64,000 nt of DNA, taken from Methanothrix sp. (GTDB lineage Archaea > Halobacteriota > Methanosarcinia > Methanotrichales > Methanotrichaceae). The notes beneath the pieces are model-generated. The model worked only from the letters and a program-made list of their open reading frames with translations. It made no database searches and was not told the DNA's origin. The number at the start of each line of letters is the position of its first letter. Within the stretch, counting starts at the first letter, position 1. Both the position numbers and the translations under genes were made by a program. Below are positions 25,563 to 34,251 of this stretch, piece by piece. The DNA lies in contig JAGPMN010000002.1 in NCBI GenBank assembly GCA_018052825.1, positions 1 to 64,000 on the forward strand, written 5' to 3'.

Positions 25563-26135
25563 TCAGCACACGATCTTCTTAAAGCACTCCTTGCAGAGCA
25601 CCTTTCCCTCAGCCATCCGGCCCATGATCTCCATGAACCTCTCCCCGCACTGCTGGCACTTGATAGATGGATAGACCTTCGCCTTTTCCGGCACAGGGAT
25701 GTCGACCTGCTTCACAGAGAGCAGATCCTCATCCCTGCCGCTCAGTATGGCATCGATGGCCTGGCTGCGCAGCATCTCCATATCGGGTCCGGGCGAAAGC
25801 TGCCCGGCCGCAGCCTTCATCCGCAGGGCATCCATGGGCCCGAAGACATCCCCCTTGAAGTAGATCCTGAGCGCACGCTTCTGGTCGCGAGAGTAGAATG
25901 TAAATGCCTGCTTGCCATTGTCGACCACAATCAGGTTGCCCTTTCCTGCAGTGCAGCCCAAGAGAGATTGCACAGCATCCACACTGCAGGATCTGTTCTC
26001 TGCGATGCATACCAGCTCCTCGTCCTCGGATCTGGGGTAGTGCTGTCGCACATACATTGCCACCCGGTAGCCCATGGCCAGGCCCGGGCATACATGGCCG
26101 TGAAACTCGGCCGCCTTCTTGAAGTCATCATCCAT
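25563..26135 (-). CDS. FmdE-type protein (formylmethanofuran dehydrogenase operon family)
   Basis: The N-terminal FmdE domain has FHGHVCPGLAMGYRVAMY and a second Cys pair region (NRSCSVDAVQSLLGCTAGKG), the likely metal site. A C-terminal treble-clef-like zinc finger follows (CQQCGERF and CKECF). FmdE is named from methanogen molybdenum formylmethanofuran dehydrogenase operons, but its role is not settled. Here it is separate from fmd/fwd genes. Start at ATG 26135 is supported by GGTGA; a GTG at 26150 is possible. Confidence 0.9.
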   Translation of the reverse strand: MDDDFKKAAEFHGHVCPGLAMGYRVAMYVRQHYPRSEDEELVCIAENRSCSVDAVQSLLGCTAGKGNLIVVDNGKQAFTFYSRDQKRALRIYFKGDVFGPMDALRMKAAAGQLSPGPDMEMLRSQAIDAILSGRDEDLLSVKQVDIPVPEKAKVYPSIKCQQCGERFMEIMGRMAEGKVLCKECFKKIVC

Positions 26136-26368
26136 AGCAGTCACCTTCACCTTTGGCCAGTTCTGATATCAAAGGGAGGTCATGGAATAAGTAGATTTGC
26201 CGGAAAATTTATAGTGATAATTAAGCCTGCTAGAGTGTGATCATGATCTTCAGGCCGATGCCGCAATTTCTAATCATCAAATTAAAGTATATTGATTGAA
26301 ATCAGCCTTTCACCTGGGAGCGGGGCGGGGCAGCCCGGCCAGGCTCCCCGCGCTTATGGAGATGTTTC

Positions 26369-28048
26369 ATGGAAGAGATCAGAGAGCTAATCGAAAAGTA
26401 TGCGCTGCAGAATGCCGTGAAGTACAATGCCGCCCCCAATGCCGGCGCTGTCATGGGCAGGCTCATGGGAGAGCATCCTGAGCTTCGAGCCCGGGCCAGG
26501 GAGGTCTCGCCCCTCGTCAATGAGGTTCTGGCTGAGGTAGAGAGTGGCAGCCCGGAGGAGTGGCAGAAGAGGCTGGAGGCCATCGCCCCCCAGCTTCTCG
26601 CACAGCTCTCTATAAAGAAGGAGCCTGACAAGGGGCTGCCGGCCCTGGAGGGGGCTGAGGGGGGCGTTGTCATGCGCTTTGCCCCCAATCCCAACGGGCC
26701 GCCAACTCTTGGCAGCGCCAGGGGAATCATCGTCAACTCAGAGTATGTGAAGAAGTACGGTGGCAGGTTCATCATCCGCTTCGACGACACAGACCCCGTA
26801 AAGAAGCGGCCCATGGTGGAGGCTTACGGATGGTACCTGGAGGACTGCGAGTGGCTCGGCGCCCATCCGGATTTGGTGATCACCGCCAGCGAGAGGGTGG
26901 AGCAGTACTACCCGATTGCCGAGGAGCTGATCAGGCGGGGCGGGGCCTATGTCTGCGGCTGCCCACAGGCGGTCTTCAAGGAGCACAAGGACAGTGGGAT
27001 CGAGTGCGAGCACCGGGGCCAGAGCGTGGAGCAGAACCTGGCGCTATGGAGGCAGATGCTGGACGGAACTTTGGCCGAGGGCCAGGCTGTCTTGCGGGTC
27101 AAGACAGATATGCACCACAAGGACCCGGCCATCAGGGACTGGCCTGCCTTCAGGATCGTCACCGCTCCGCATCCGCTGGTGGGGGAGAGGTACCGGGTCT
27201 GGCCGCTCCTCGACTTCGAGTCTGCGGTCGAGGACCATCTGCTTGGCACAACCCACATCATCAGAGGCAAGGACCTGGCTGACAGCGGCAGCAGGCAGAG
27301 GTACCTCTACGCCTATATGGGCTGGCAGTATCCGAGGGTGATCCACTGGGGCAGGATCAAGATCCACCAGTTCGGCTCCTTCTCGACGAGCAAGCTGCGG
27401 AGGGCCATCGAGGCAGGGGAGTACAGCGGCTGGGACGACCCCCGCGTGCCCACTGTGCGGGCCATGCGCTGTCGCGGCATCCAGGCTGAGGCTTTGCGCA
27501 GGTTCATGATAGACCTGGGCGTAGGCGAGACTGACATCTCCATAAGCATGGACTCAATCTACGCAGAGAACAGGAGGATCATAGACCCGGAGGCCAACAG
27601 GCGCTTCTTCGTCTGGGACCCTGTGGCGCTGGAGATCGAAGGGGATGTTCCAGCCATGGCGCGCGCACCTCTGCACCCGGCCATCGACCGCGGAGTGCGG
27701 GAGATCCCTGCGGGAAGAAGGCTGTTCATATGCAGAAGCGACCTCTCTGCCCTGAAGGTAGGGGAGAGCATCCGGCTCAAGGACCTGTGCAATGTGGAGA
27801 TCCTGAGCCTCGATCCAGCGAGGGCGCGCTTTGCAGGAAAGGATTTGGGCAGGAGGATGCGCATCATCCACTGGGCTCCTGCGGACGGACCACGGGTCGT
27901 GGTTATGAGGCCGGACGGAGCCGACGAGGGCGTTGGCGAGGCCGGAATCGCTCAGGAGGTCGGAAAGGTGGTGCAGTTCGAAAGGTACGGCTTCGTACGG
28001 GTCAACTCTGCTCGCGAGATGATAGTGGCGTACTTTGCCCACAGGTAA
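26369..28048 (+). CDS. gltX: glutamyl-tRNA synthetase (archaeal type)
   Basis: The 559-residue enzyme charges tRNA-Glu and, in archaea, also tRNA-Gln for later amidation by GatDE. The HIGH-type motif appears as FAPNPNGPPTLGSARG near residue 98 and the KMSKS-type as FSTSKLRRAIE near 340. The GSRQRYLYAYMGWQYP and HWGRIKIHQFG segments are typical, and the C-terminus is the beta-barrel anticodon domain of the archaeal/eukaryotic subclass. ATG 26369 stands about 220 bases from the divergent FmdE gene. Confidence 0.96.
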   Translation: MEEIRELIEKYALQNAVKYNAAPNAGAVMGRLMGEHPELRARAREVSPLVNEVLAEVESGSPEEWQKRLEAIAPQLLAQLSIKKEPDKGLPALEGAEGGVVMRFAPNPNGPPTLGSARGIIVNSEYVKKYGGRFIIRFDDTDPVKKRPMVEAYGWYLEDCEWLGAHPDLVITASERVEQYYPIAEELIRRGGAYVCGCPQAVFKEHKDSGIECEHRGQSVEQNLALWRQMLDGTLAEGQAVLRVKTDMHHKDPAIRDWPAFRIVTAPHPLVGERYRVWPLLDFESAVEDHLLGTTHIIRGKDLADSGSRQRYLYAYMGWQYPRVIHWGRIKIHQFGSFSTSKLRRAIEAGEYSGWDDPRVPTVRAMRCRGIQAEALRRFMIDLGVGETDISISMDSIYAENRRIIDPEANRRFFVWDPVALEIEGDVPAMARAPLHPAIDRGVREIPAGRRLFICRSDLSALKVGESIRLKDLCNVEILSLDPARARFAGKDLGRRMRIIHWAPADGPRVVVMRPDGADEGVGEAGIAQEVGKVVQFERYGFVRVNSAREMIVAYFAHR

Positions 28049-28164
28049 ATTTGCTAAAGGGCAGGCCTTTACCGCATCCTTTTCAGGCTTCATTCGGACT
28101 TGTCCTCTTCCAATAGACGAGCCATCTCCTAACGGCTTGGGCATTGGGGCTTTCAATCTGGTAC

Positions 28165-28992
28165 TTAAATCCCCAGCATCTCCGCCGCCCCCGCCAAAAA
28201 CGCCGCCAGCGCCACAGCCATCCCCTTCTTGAGAGCCCTCTGCGCCCCGCTGGCGTCTCCACACACAATCATCCTCACAGATAGCACGAAGAGCAGGTCT
28301 GCGACAGCCACAATCACCAGATACAGCCGCCCGAAGGGCGCGAAGAAGCTCAGTGCCACCGCCGCCAGGGCGAAGGCAGCTGCGAGGGCGGATGAGAGAC
28401 GCTCGCCTGCAATGATGGGCAGCGTCCGCGCCCCGCCTGCGATGTCCCCTGCCATGTCCTCGATGTCCTTCTCGATCTCCCGGCTCATGCTGATCAAAAA
28501 GGACAGAGCAAAAGGAATGCAGTTGGCCAGGAGGCCTGCAGTGCCTGCGGCGGCGCCACCGAAGAGGAATGTCGATCCGGTGAGATAGGCGACGCACACA
28601 TTTCCGGCCAGGGGCGTAGCCTTGAGGCTTCTGGCATAGAGGATGAGAAGCGCCGAGTTGAAGACGGCGAGAAGCAGGCAGACGCTGTTCACCAGCCCCG
28701 CCAGAAGAGATCCGGCTGCGAAGAGGGCCATCGAGTAGTAGAGGGCTGCCCGGGGAGAGATCCTGCCGCTCGGTATGGGCCGGCCCGGCCTGTTTACGGC
28801 GTCGATCTGCCGGTCGCAGTAGTCGTTGACCGCATTTCCAGCGCCTGTGACCAGGAACACAGCGAGAAAGATGAGGGCCGTGGCACAGGGCGCAAGACCG
28901 CCGGCTATGGCCAGGCCGATGATCGCCGCTGCTGCCGCCATTGCGCCGTTGAAAGGACGCAGTATCTCCCAGTATGCCCTCAAGCCCTCCAT
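28165..28992 (-). CDS. UbiA family prenyltransferase, probable digeranylgeranylglyceryl phosphate synthase
   Basis: The membrane protein has seven to nine predicted helices and the UbiA signature NDYCDRQIDAVNRPGRPIPS, with the second Asp-rich region in the MSREIEKDIEDMAGDIAGGA segment. In archaea this family adds the second geranylgeranyl group to geranylgeranylglyceryl phosphate, a step in ether lipid synthesis. The start is placed at ATG 28992 (MEGLRAYWEILRPFN); ATG 29031 would add 13 unconserved-looking residues. Confidence 0.9.
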   Translation of the reverse strand: MEGLRAYWEILRPFNGAMAAAAAIIGLAIAGGLAPCATALIFLAVFLVTGAGNAVNDYCDRQIDAVNRPGRPIPSGRISPRAALYYSMALFAAGSLLAGLVNSVCLLLAVFNSALLILYARSLKATPLAGNVCVAYLTGSTFLFGGAAAGTAGLLANCIPFALSFLISMSREIEKDIEDMAGDIAGGARTLPIIAGERLSSALAAAFALAAVALSFFAPFGRLYLVIVAVADLLFVLSVRMIVCGDASGAQRALKKGMAVALAAFLAGAAEMLGI

Positions 28993-29057
28993 CCCTGCGG
29001 CATAAACAGGCCCCATGCCATCTTTTTGCATCCGGCACAGTCATTATACGGCCCGTC

Positions 29058-29378
29058 CTATCCGGATATGCCGCGCGTAAGGTAGAGCAGATAGATCTCA
29101 GTTAAGTAGCTATCGATGTGGGTGGTATGGGGCAGAGGATAATCCAGCCTCGCAGGAGGCCTGGCCAGCTTGAGCAGATATGTTGAGCTGGCCGGAACCT
29201 TCTCCCGGCAGATCAGCCCCAGGCCCCTCAGCCTGCCCACGATCTTGGAGCAGCGGCTGCTGTCCACTGACAGCATGCGGCGCAGCTCGGACTGGAATAG
29301 CCCGCTATCCTGCGAGCCGATGAGATCGAGAGCCTTCTCCTGAAGAGCGGAGGAGCTGCTCCCTGACTTCTTCGCCAT
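29058..29378 (-). CDS. small winged-helix DNA-binding protein
   Basis: The 106-residue protein has a winged-helix pattern: ALDLIGSQDSGLFQSELRRM, then SSRCSKIVGRLRGLGLICRE and a wing. It resembles short archaeal MarR/Lrs14-like regulators with Ser-rich N-terminus. No ligand domain is visible. It is upstream of the prenyltransferase gene with 65 bases between, same strand, so could regulate or be co-expressed with it; this is inference. Confidence 0.75.
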   Translation of the reverse strand: MAKKSGSSSSALQEKALDLIGSQDSGLFQSELRRMLSVDSSRCSKIVGRLRGLGLICREKVPASSTYLLKLARPPARLDYPLPHTTHIDSYLTEIYLLYLTRGISG

Positions 29379-29682
29379 GATATCGCCTTCCTGATGAGTT
29401 TAATACTTAATTTATTTTGATATACTGTTATGAGCTCCTTTTGATATAAATTCTTTTTGTTAAAACAAGCTTTTTGATGGAAGGAATAATGATAAATCCA
29501 TTTAAAATGGGATCTATTTACATATATATCTATCATTAGAAATCTTTAGAAGGATATGAGAACATACCTGGAATATAAATCCTACAGTCTGCATCTTTTG
29601 TGTAGAATAACTTTATATAGATATAACCTAAGTGTAGTACCAATGATGAAATTGCGGAGGGAGTGACATTACCAGGAGAGAC
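29379..29682. other. AT-rich intergenic region with likely divergent promoters
   Basis: About 300 bases of markedly AT-rich DNA separate two divergent genes. Several TATA-like runs are visible (for example near 29613-29625, TTTATATAGATAT) at a distance suiting the coiled-coil protein gene. No convincing gene or RNA is seen. Confidence 0.5.
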
Positions 29683-30057
29683 TTGCACTGGCCCAACACT
29701 GAGAGCGCGAGGGTGCTTGTCGGGCTTGGATCTGCCTCGGATACACAGGTTGATCTGGAGAATAAAGTAGCTGCTCTTGAAAATCGCCTGAGGCAATTTG
29801 AAAATACCTGCTCGGATCTAAGCGCACAAATTGCGAATCTGCAGGAGAATTTGTGCGAGACGAACAGAATCATCAGGGATCTGGAGAGCAGAAACAGCCG
29901 CATAAAGCCAGCAGTGGTGGTATTGAGCATACTGCTTGTATCATCTCTGATAGTCTGCTTCCCCCATCAAAGCAGTGATCTGTTGGCATCAATCTACGCA
30001 GTCAGCAAAAATGGCCTCAATGCCCTTATGGCAAATCCGCTGCTTCACAGGCTCTAA
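29683..30057 (+). CDS. coiled-coil protein with a C-terminal membrane helix
   Basis: The 124-residue protein has a heptad-like coiled coil (VDLENKVAALENRLRQFEN and CSDLSAQIANLQENL) and a hydrophobic helix at about 76-93 (AVVVLSILLVSSLIVCF), followed by a short tail. It is probably membrane-tethered. Start is TTG 29683 with AGGAGAG upstream; a GTG at 29713 is possible. A stronger site, GGAGGGA, precedes GTG 29663 in another frame, which is a warning about the start. No family recognised. Confidence 0.6.
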   Translation: MHWPNTESARVLVGLGSASDTQVDLENKVAALENRLRQFENTCSDLSAQIANLQENLCETNRIIRDLESRNSRIKPAVVVLSILLVSSLIVCFPHQSSDLLASIYAVSKNGLNALMANPLLHRL

Positions 30058-30147
30058 GATGCATGAGTCTGCGGCGAGCCAAAAAAAGGAGAGGCAAAAT
30101 AGCAGAAGGGCAGATCAAACTCCGTATCAGCGCGGAGTCCCCGGTCT

Positions 30148-31741
30148 TCACGCCGTGGTAGTTGAGGCACTCTTCTCTCCGTCCCGCTCCTCTGAGTTAA
30201 GAAGCATCAGCCGGTTTATGGCACTGACCAAAGCCTCCACCGAGGCCATGACTATGTCCTCGCGGGCGCTTCTGGCTGCAACCCTGCGCCCCTGGCCGTC
30301 CTCCACACCTATGACCACCTGTGCCAGAGCGTCCGAGCCGCCTGTTATGGCCTCGATCCTGAAGTCGCTGAGGTGAATGGATGTGTCGCTGTCCAGCAGC
30401 CTCTGCACGGCATTGACGGCAGCATCCACCGGCCCGACTCCGGTATTGGCGAGAACCCGCTCCTCGCCCCGCACCAGTGCCCTTACAGTCGCAGTTGGGG
30501 TGATGATGTTTCCGGTCATGACCGAGACCTCCTTGAGAACCACAGCCTGGCTCTCCCTGGCCACATCTCCAATGACGGCATCGGCAATGGCCTGCAGGTC
30601 TATCTCCCCTATCTGCTTTCCCTTGTCCCCCAGCTCCTTGATCCTATCCAGGATCTCGGCAAGCTGCTCCCCCGTGGGATGGTAGCCCGCATCCTCCAAA
30701 ACCTTGGCCACGGCATGCCTTCCAGTGTGCTTTCCCAGCACTATCCGCCTCTTGTGCCCCACCATCTCCGGAGTCATGATGCCCGGCTCGAAGGTCTTGC
30801 TGTTCTCAATCACCCCCTGGCTGTGAATGCCGCTCTCATGGGAGAACGCATTCTCGCCCACGATGGGCGCGGTGATGGGAATCTTGACTCCAGTGAGCCG
30901 TTCCACCATCCGGGCCGTCTCCACCAGGTACTCTGTCCTGATGCTGGTCTTGGCCCCATAGATGGAGCGCAGGCTCATCACCGTCTCCGCCAGGTTGGCG
31001 TTTCCAGCCCTCTCGCCGAGGCCGTTGACGCAGACCTGCACCTCGCGAGCGCCAGCCTCCACCGCCGCCAGGCTGTTGGCCACTGCGAGGCCGAAGTCGT
31101 TATGGCAGTGCACATCCACCACCATATGCACATCATCGCATATGTCCTTCACAAATCGGTAGAAGGAAGATGGCACGGCCACACCCACTGTATCCGGGAT
31201 ATTTATGATGTCGCAGTGCGCCTCCTCCACCGCTCTGAAGATGCGGTGCAGGAACTCGGGCGAGGTGCGGGTGGCGTCCATGGCAGAGAAGAGACAGATC
31301 CTGCCGCTGTCCTTGACAAACTCCACAATATCCACCGCATCGGCCACGATCTCATCATGGCTCATCTTGATGGTATGAGCTATCTGAATATCTGAGGTGG
31401 GAACGAATACGTGGACAATGTCCACTCCGGCATCGATACAGGCCTGAGCGTCCTTTTTTACAATGCGGGAGAGGCCACAGACCTTAGCATCAAAGCCGGA
31501 CTTGGCGATCCTTCTCACGCTTTCAAACTCACCTTTGGAGGATACCGGAAAGCCAGCCTCGATGATATTCACTCCGAGTTTGTCAAGCTGCCTGGCGATC
31601 TGGACCTTCTGCTCCTGGGTGAGTGAGACGCCGGGAGTCTGCTCGCCATCTCTAAGTGTGGTGTCAAAAATGCGTACTTTTTCGTTAGCAAGCGAACGAA
31701 CGTCGTAGAAGACGATTCCCCACAGAGGTTTCTTGTGTCAT
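30148..31741 (-). CDS. 2-isopropylmalate synthase / (R)-citramalate synthase family, with disturbed 5' end
   Basis: The alpha-isopropylmalate synthase fold is clear: [19 protein letters not shown], then [24 protein letters not shown] and a C-terminal LeuA regulatory domain ([20 protein letters not shown]). It makes either 2-isopropylmalate or citramalate for leucine or isoleucine synthesis. The conserved N-terminus lies upstream of the first in-frame GTG (31572), yet no ATG, GTG or TTG occurs in frame before a TGA at 31738-31740. ATG 31741 is one base out of frame; removing one base would give [16 protein letters not shown]-like sequence. CTG 31725 is another candidate start. Confidence 0.88.
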
Positions 31742-31762
31742 AGAATAAAGGTAGCATGAGCA

Positions 31763-31772
31763 GCTATAAAGC
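31763..31772 (-). promoter_or_regulatory. TATA-like box for the LeuA/CimA gene
   Basis: On the minus strand GCTTTATAGC stands about 25 bases before ATG 31741. At the usual archaeal spacing transcription would begin at or very near that ATG, giving a leaderless message. No ribosome-binding site precedes it, which agrees. This supports 31741 as the original start despite the frame problem. Confidence 0.45.
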
Positions 31773-31841
31773 TTTTGCCTCTCAGGCCTCACCTCCTGTA
31801 TCTCGGAGCAGAAATGACCTCGGGCTCATCTGTTCACCGGC

Positions 31842-32456
31842 TCACGCCCGCCTGGAAGCAGTTGCGTTTCCGCTTGAGGATATCTGCCCTCCCGCCCTCA
31901 ATATGTAGCTCCCGGACAGGGTATCGTTCTCCAGTAGCAGGTCCAGATCGTACTGCTCGCTCTTGGCACCCTCATACTCCGGCTGTGCGGATTTGACTGC
32001 CAGCAGTAGCTCTTCCCCTGCAAATGATCCGCTTGCGCTCATGGAGACAGTCGTGCTGCCTTTAGTCAACGCGCCAAATCCCATCACATTCTCCCTCCCT
32101 GCGGACCAGAGGGTCAGGTCCAGCGCTCTGTCTCTCATCTCCTGGAAGCGAACAGTCCACTTTCCGCTTATGGCATCTCCGAGATCCCGTTCCGCTTCGC
32201 TGCTGGCGTTGCCTGCCTGCATCTGGCTGGCGCTGGAGTTATTTTCCAGCTCAGACTGCATCTTCGGCTTTGTGTCAGGCATATCCATGTTCGGCGGGGT
32301 GATCTTGGGTGCCGGCACATCCATATTGGCAGGGGGTATGGTGGGCACTGCAATCGCTCCGGCGTCAACAGCCCCGGCAACGGAGATGCCCTGGAATAAA
32401 GAGAGGCATAGGCCTGAAAACAGTAACAGACATGATATCGCGGCTGCCGGCTTCAT
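31842..32456 (-). CDS. secreted hypothetical protein
   Basis: The product of about 204 residues has a signal peptide (AAAISCLLLFSGLCLSLF, then ISVAGAVDA), a low-complexity Pro/Met-rich linker with repeats of PPNMDMP type, and a C-terminal beta-rich part (GKWTVRFQEMRDRALDLTLW, GSYILRAGGQ). The linker suggests a flexible surface protein. ATG 32456 is chosen for the GGCGAGGAG site upstream; ATG 32492 would add 12 basic residues. No family recognised. Confidence 0.65.
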   Translation of the reverse strand: MKPAAAISCLLLFSGLCLSLFQGISVAGAVDAGAIAVPTIPPANMDVPAPKITPPNMDMPDTKPKMQSELENNSSASQMQAGNASSEAERDLGDAISGKWTVRFQEMRDRALDLTLWSAGRENVMGFGALTKGSTTVSMSASGSFAGEELLLAVKSAQPEYEGAKSEQYDLDLLLENDTLSGSYILRAGGQISSSGNATASRRA

Positions 32457-32529
32457 TTCTCTTCTCCTCGCCCGGTGGTTTATGGCTGGCAAGGGATTTT
32501 AACCTTTGGCCTGACTTCATAGCCGAAGA

Positions 32530-33333
32530 TCACAGCCCTCCGTGCCGTCTCACATGCTCCCAGGCCCTCTGCCCCCTGGGAAAACTCTCCGGGTGGCTGT
32601 AGATGGAAGCGTCCTCGCGGTCAAAGAGCTCTCTGTCCTCTCCCACCGGGCAGACCTTGATGCAAATGCCGCAGGGGGAGATGCCATGTCTGGCGAGCTC
32701 TGCGCTGTGCTCTGTACATCTCTTCTTGTCGCTGAGCCCCTCAGGATAGTCCCTCCCGTCCAGGGCCCCCGCCGGGCACATATTGACGCAGCGCATGCAT
32801 CTGGTGCACAGATCCTCGGAGAGAAGAGGGTCGGCTGGCAGCCTGGCCGATGTGAAGACCGAGCCGAAACGAACGCGCGGCCCGTAGCGAGTGGTGAGGA
32901 GCATATTGTTGATACCGAAGCTGCCGAGGCCGGCAAGGAAGGCGGCGTGCCGGTGGGAGAAGAAGGCTACAGGGCTCTTTTGCAGGGCTTTGATGCCGGC
33001 ATATCCGTCCCTCGGAACGAAGATTGAAGCATGCCCCTTTTCGCTGAGAAGGCCGGCCAGCCTGTAGGTGTGCTGGTCCAGCAGGGTGTTGACTGTGTTG
33101 TACAGCTCGCGGTAGAAGATGGAGGGGGATGTCTCAAGGACGGGAAGGGCCACCGGCAGGCCGATGACTATCACCGACTTTGCCTCAGGAAATATGGACT
33201 GGGGATAGAAGTCCTCGGGCATCCAGGGCTGGAAGGGGGGGCTCTCCCACCGCTCCACACTCGCCACTCCCGCAAGAGGAATCTCCATCCTCCGGCACCA
33301 GTCCATTACCTCTGCCTTCAGCTCTTCGCTCAT
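32530..33333 (-). CDS. QueG-like ferredoxin-domain protein (epoxyqueuosine reductase family relative)
   Basis: The sequence carries two [4Fe-4S] motifs, CTRCMRCVNMCP and CGICIKVCP, after an N-terminal domain with AKSVIVIGLPVALPV and FLAGLGSFGINNMLLTTRYGP. This matches the QueG/DUF1730-like family of corrinoid-type Fe-S proteins. Archaea do not make queuosine, so the methanogen homologues probably reduce something else. The start is uncertain (33333 or upstream ATGs at 33372 and 33411). A long gap follows before the redox operon. Confidence 0.8.
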   Translation of the reverse strand: MSEELKAEVMDWCRRMEIPLAGVASVERWESPPFQPWMPEDFYPQSIFPEAKSVIVIGLPVALPVLETSPSIFYRELYNTVNTLLDQHTYRLAGLLSEKGHASIFVPRDGYAGIKALQKSPVAFFSHRHAAFLAGLGSFGINNMLLTTRYGPRVRFGSVFTSARLPADPLLSEDLCTRCMRCVNMCPAGALDGRDYPEGLSDKKRCTEHSAELARHGISPCGICIKVCPVGEDRELFDREDASIYSHPESFPRGQRAWEHVRRHGGL

Positions 33334-33723
33334 AAATTCTGAATCGATTTCAAAGCATAAAAGTTTCTGCATGCGCTTTGCCTTTGAAAATTTGTATGTG
33401 TTTAGGTGCATGAGAGTAGGTCGGTAGATGCTGATTCAGTCCGGGCATGATTAATATGAATTGACATGCATCTAATAAGCAAACGATATCGTTAGACTAT
33501 GCTCACCAAAAAGGCTCTAAATGAAAAGGCGACAGAGAATAGCACGAAATGGGCCGATAGATCCTGAATTCATGGACCTAAACACATACGAAAATTTTTA
33601 TTTTAAGGCCATTAAAGGCAAGCGTTATATAGTTTTTTAACGCTTAATCCTGACACAATGCACCGAAAGAGAGGACAGCAAATTTTCCGGCGGGCGGCCC
33701 GGCATAACTCATGATGAGGTTTT
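33334..33723. other. intergenic region upstream of the redox operon
   Basis: About 390 bases without a gene. It is AT-rich and contains two copies of a CACATACGAAAA/GTATGTGTTTAGG-like sequence in opposite orientation near 33391-33408 and 33574-33596, and the 33620-33645 inverted repeat. It probably holds divergent promoters. Confidence 0.5.
33620..33645. promoter_or_regulatory. inverted repeat around a TATA-like sequence before the redox operon
   Basis: AAGCGTTA (33620-33627) and TAACGCTT (33638-33645) form a perfect 8-bp inverted repeat around TATAGTTTTT. The spacer overlaps a TATA-like run about 85-95 bases before the NuoE-like start. A dimeric repressor bound here would block the promoter. 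The transcription start is not mapped. Confidence 0.5.
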
Positions 33724-34230
33724 ATGAATGCTGATGGATCTGATAAGGCGCGAATTGATGAAATTATAAAAAAATATGAGGGTAAAGACGGAATTTTAAT
33801 CCAGCTGCTTTTAGATCTGCAGGAGGAGTTCTCCTGGCTGTCAAAGGATAGCCTCCAGGAGGTCTCTTTCAGGCTGAAAATCCCTATGAGCCGGATTTTT
33901 AGAGCGGCCAGCTTTTACAAGGCGATGAGCTTATCACCTGTTGGAAGGCATAAGGTGAGCATATGCATGGGAACCGCATGTCAGGTACGGGGTGCACAGA
34001 GGCTTCTTGACAAAACCGAAAGCATGCTTGGCATTAAGGCCGGACAAACCACGCCGGATGGAAATTTCACCCTATACCGGGTGAACTGCCTGGGATGCTG
34101 CGCCATCGGGCCGGTAATGGTAGTAGATGATGTTTACCACGGCCGAGCGGTCGGCAAGAGAGTTGATGGGATCTTAAAGCAAGCTCTGCAGGAGAAGGAT
34201 TATGCAGAGCCGGATGCTGCAATTCACTGA
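33724..34230 (+). CDS. NuoE-like [2Fe-2S] thioredoxin-fold subunit
   Basis: The 168-residue protein has the NuoE/HydC pattern: an N-terminal helical bundle, then Cys 81 and 86 (CMGTACQVRG) and Cys 122 and 126 (NCLGCCAIGPV) binding one [2Fe-2S] cluster. In NADH dehydrogenases, NAD-linked formate dehydrogenases and bifurcating hydrogenases this subunit accompanies NuoF. It is first in a three-gene unit, 21 bases ahead of the NuoF-like gene. Base composition is more AT-rich than in neighbouring genes, suggesting possible transfer. Confidence 0.93.
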   Translation: MNADGSDKARIDEIIKKYEGKDGILIQLLLDLQEEFSWLSKDSLQEVSFRLKIPMSRIFRAASFYKAMSLSPVGRHKVSICMGTACQVRGAQRLLDKTESMLGIKAGQTTPDGNFTLYRVNCLGCCAIGPVMVVDDVYHGRAVGKRVDGILKQALQEKDYAEPDAAIH

Positions 34231-34251
34231 TCAGAGACAATTGAGGGAGAG

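Noticed and set aside
27554-29044. A 496-codon open frame antisense to gltX and overlapping the prenyltransferase
   Set aside because: Composition is Arg/Gly/Pro-rich as expected of a shadow frame in GC-rich coding DNA; gltX and UbiA motifs are on the other frames.
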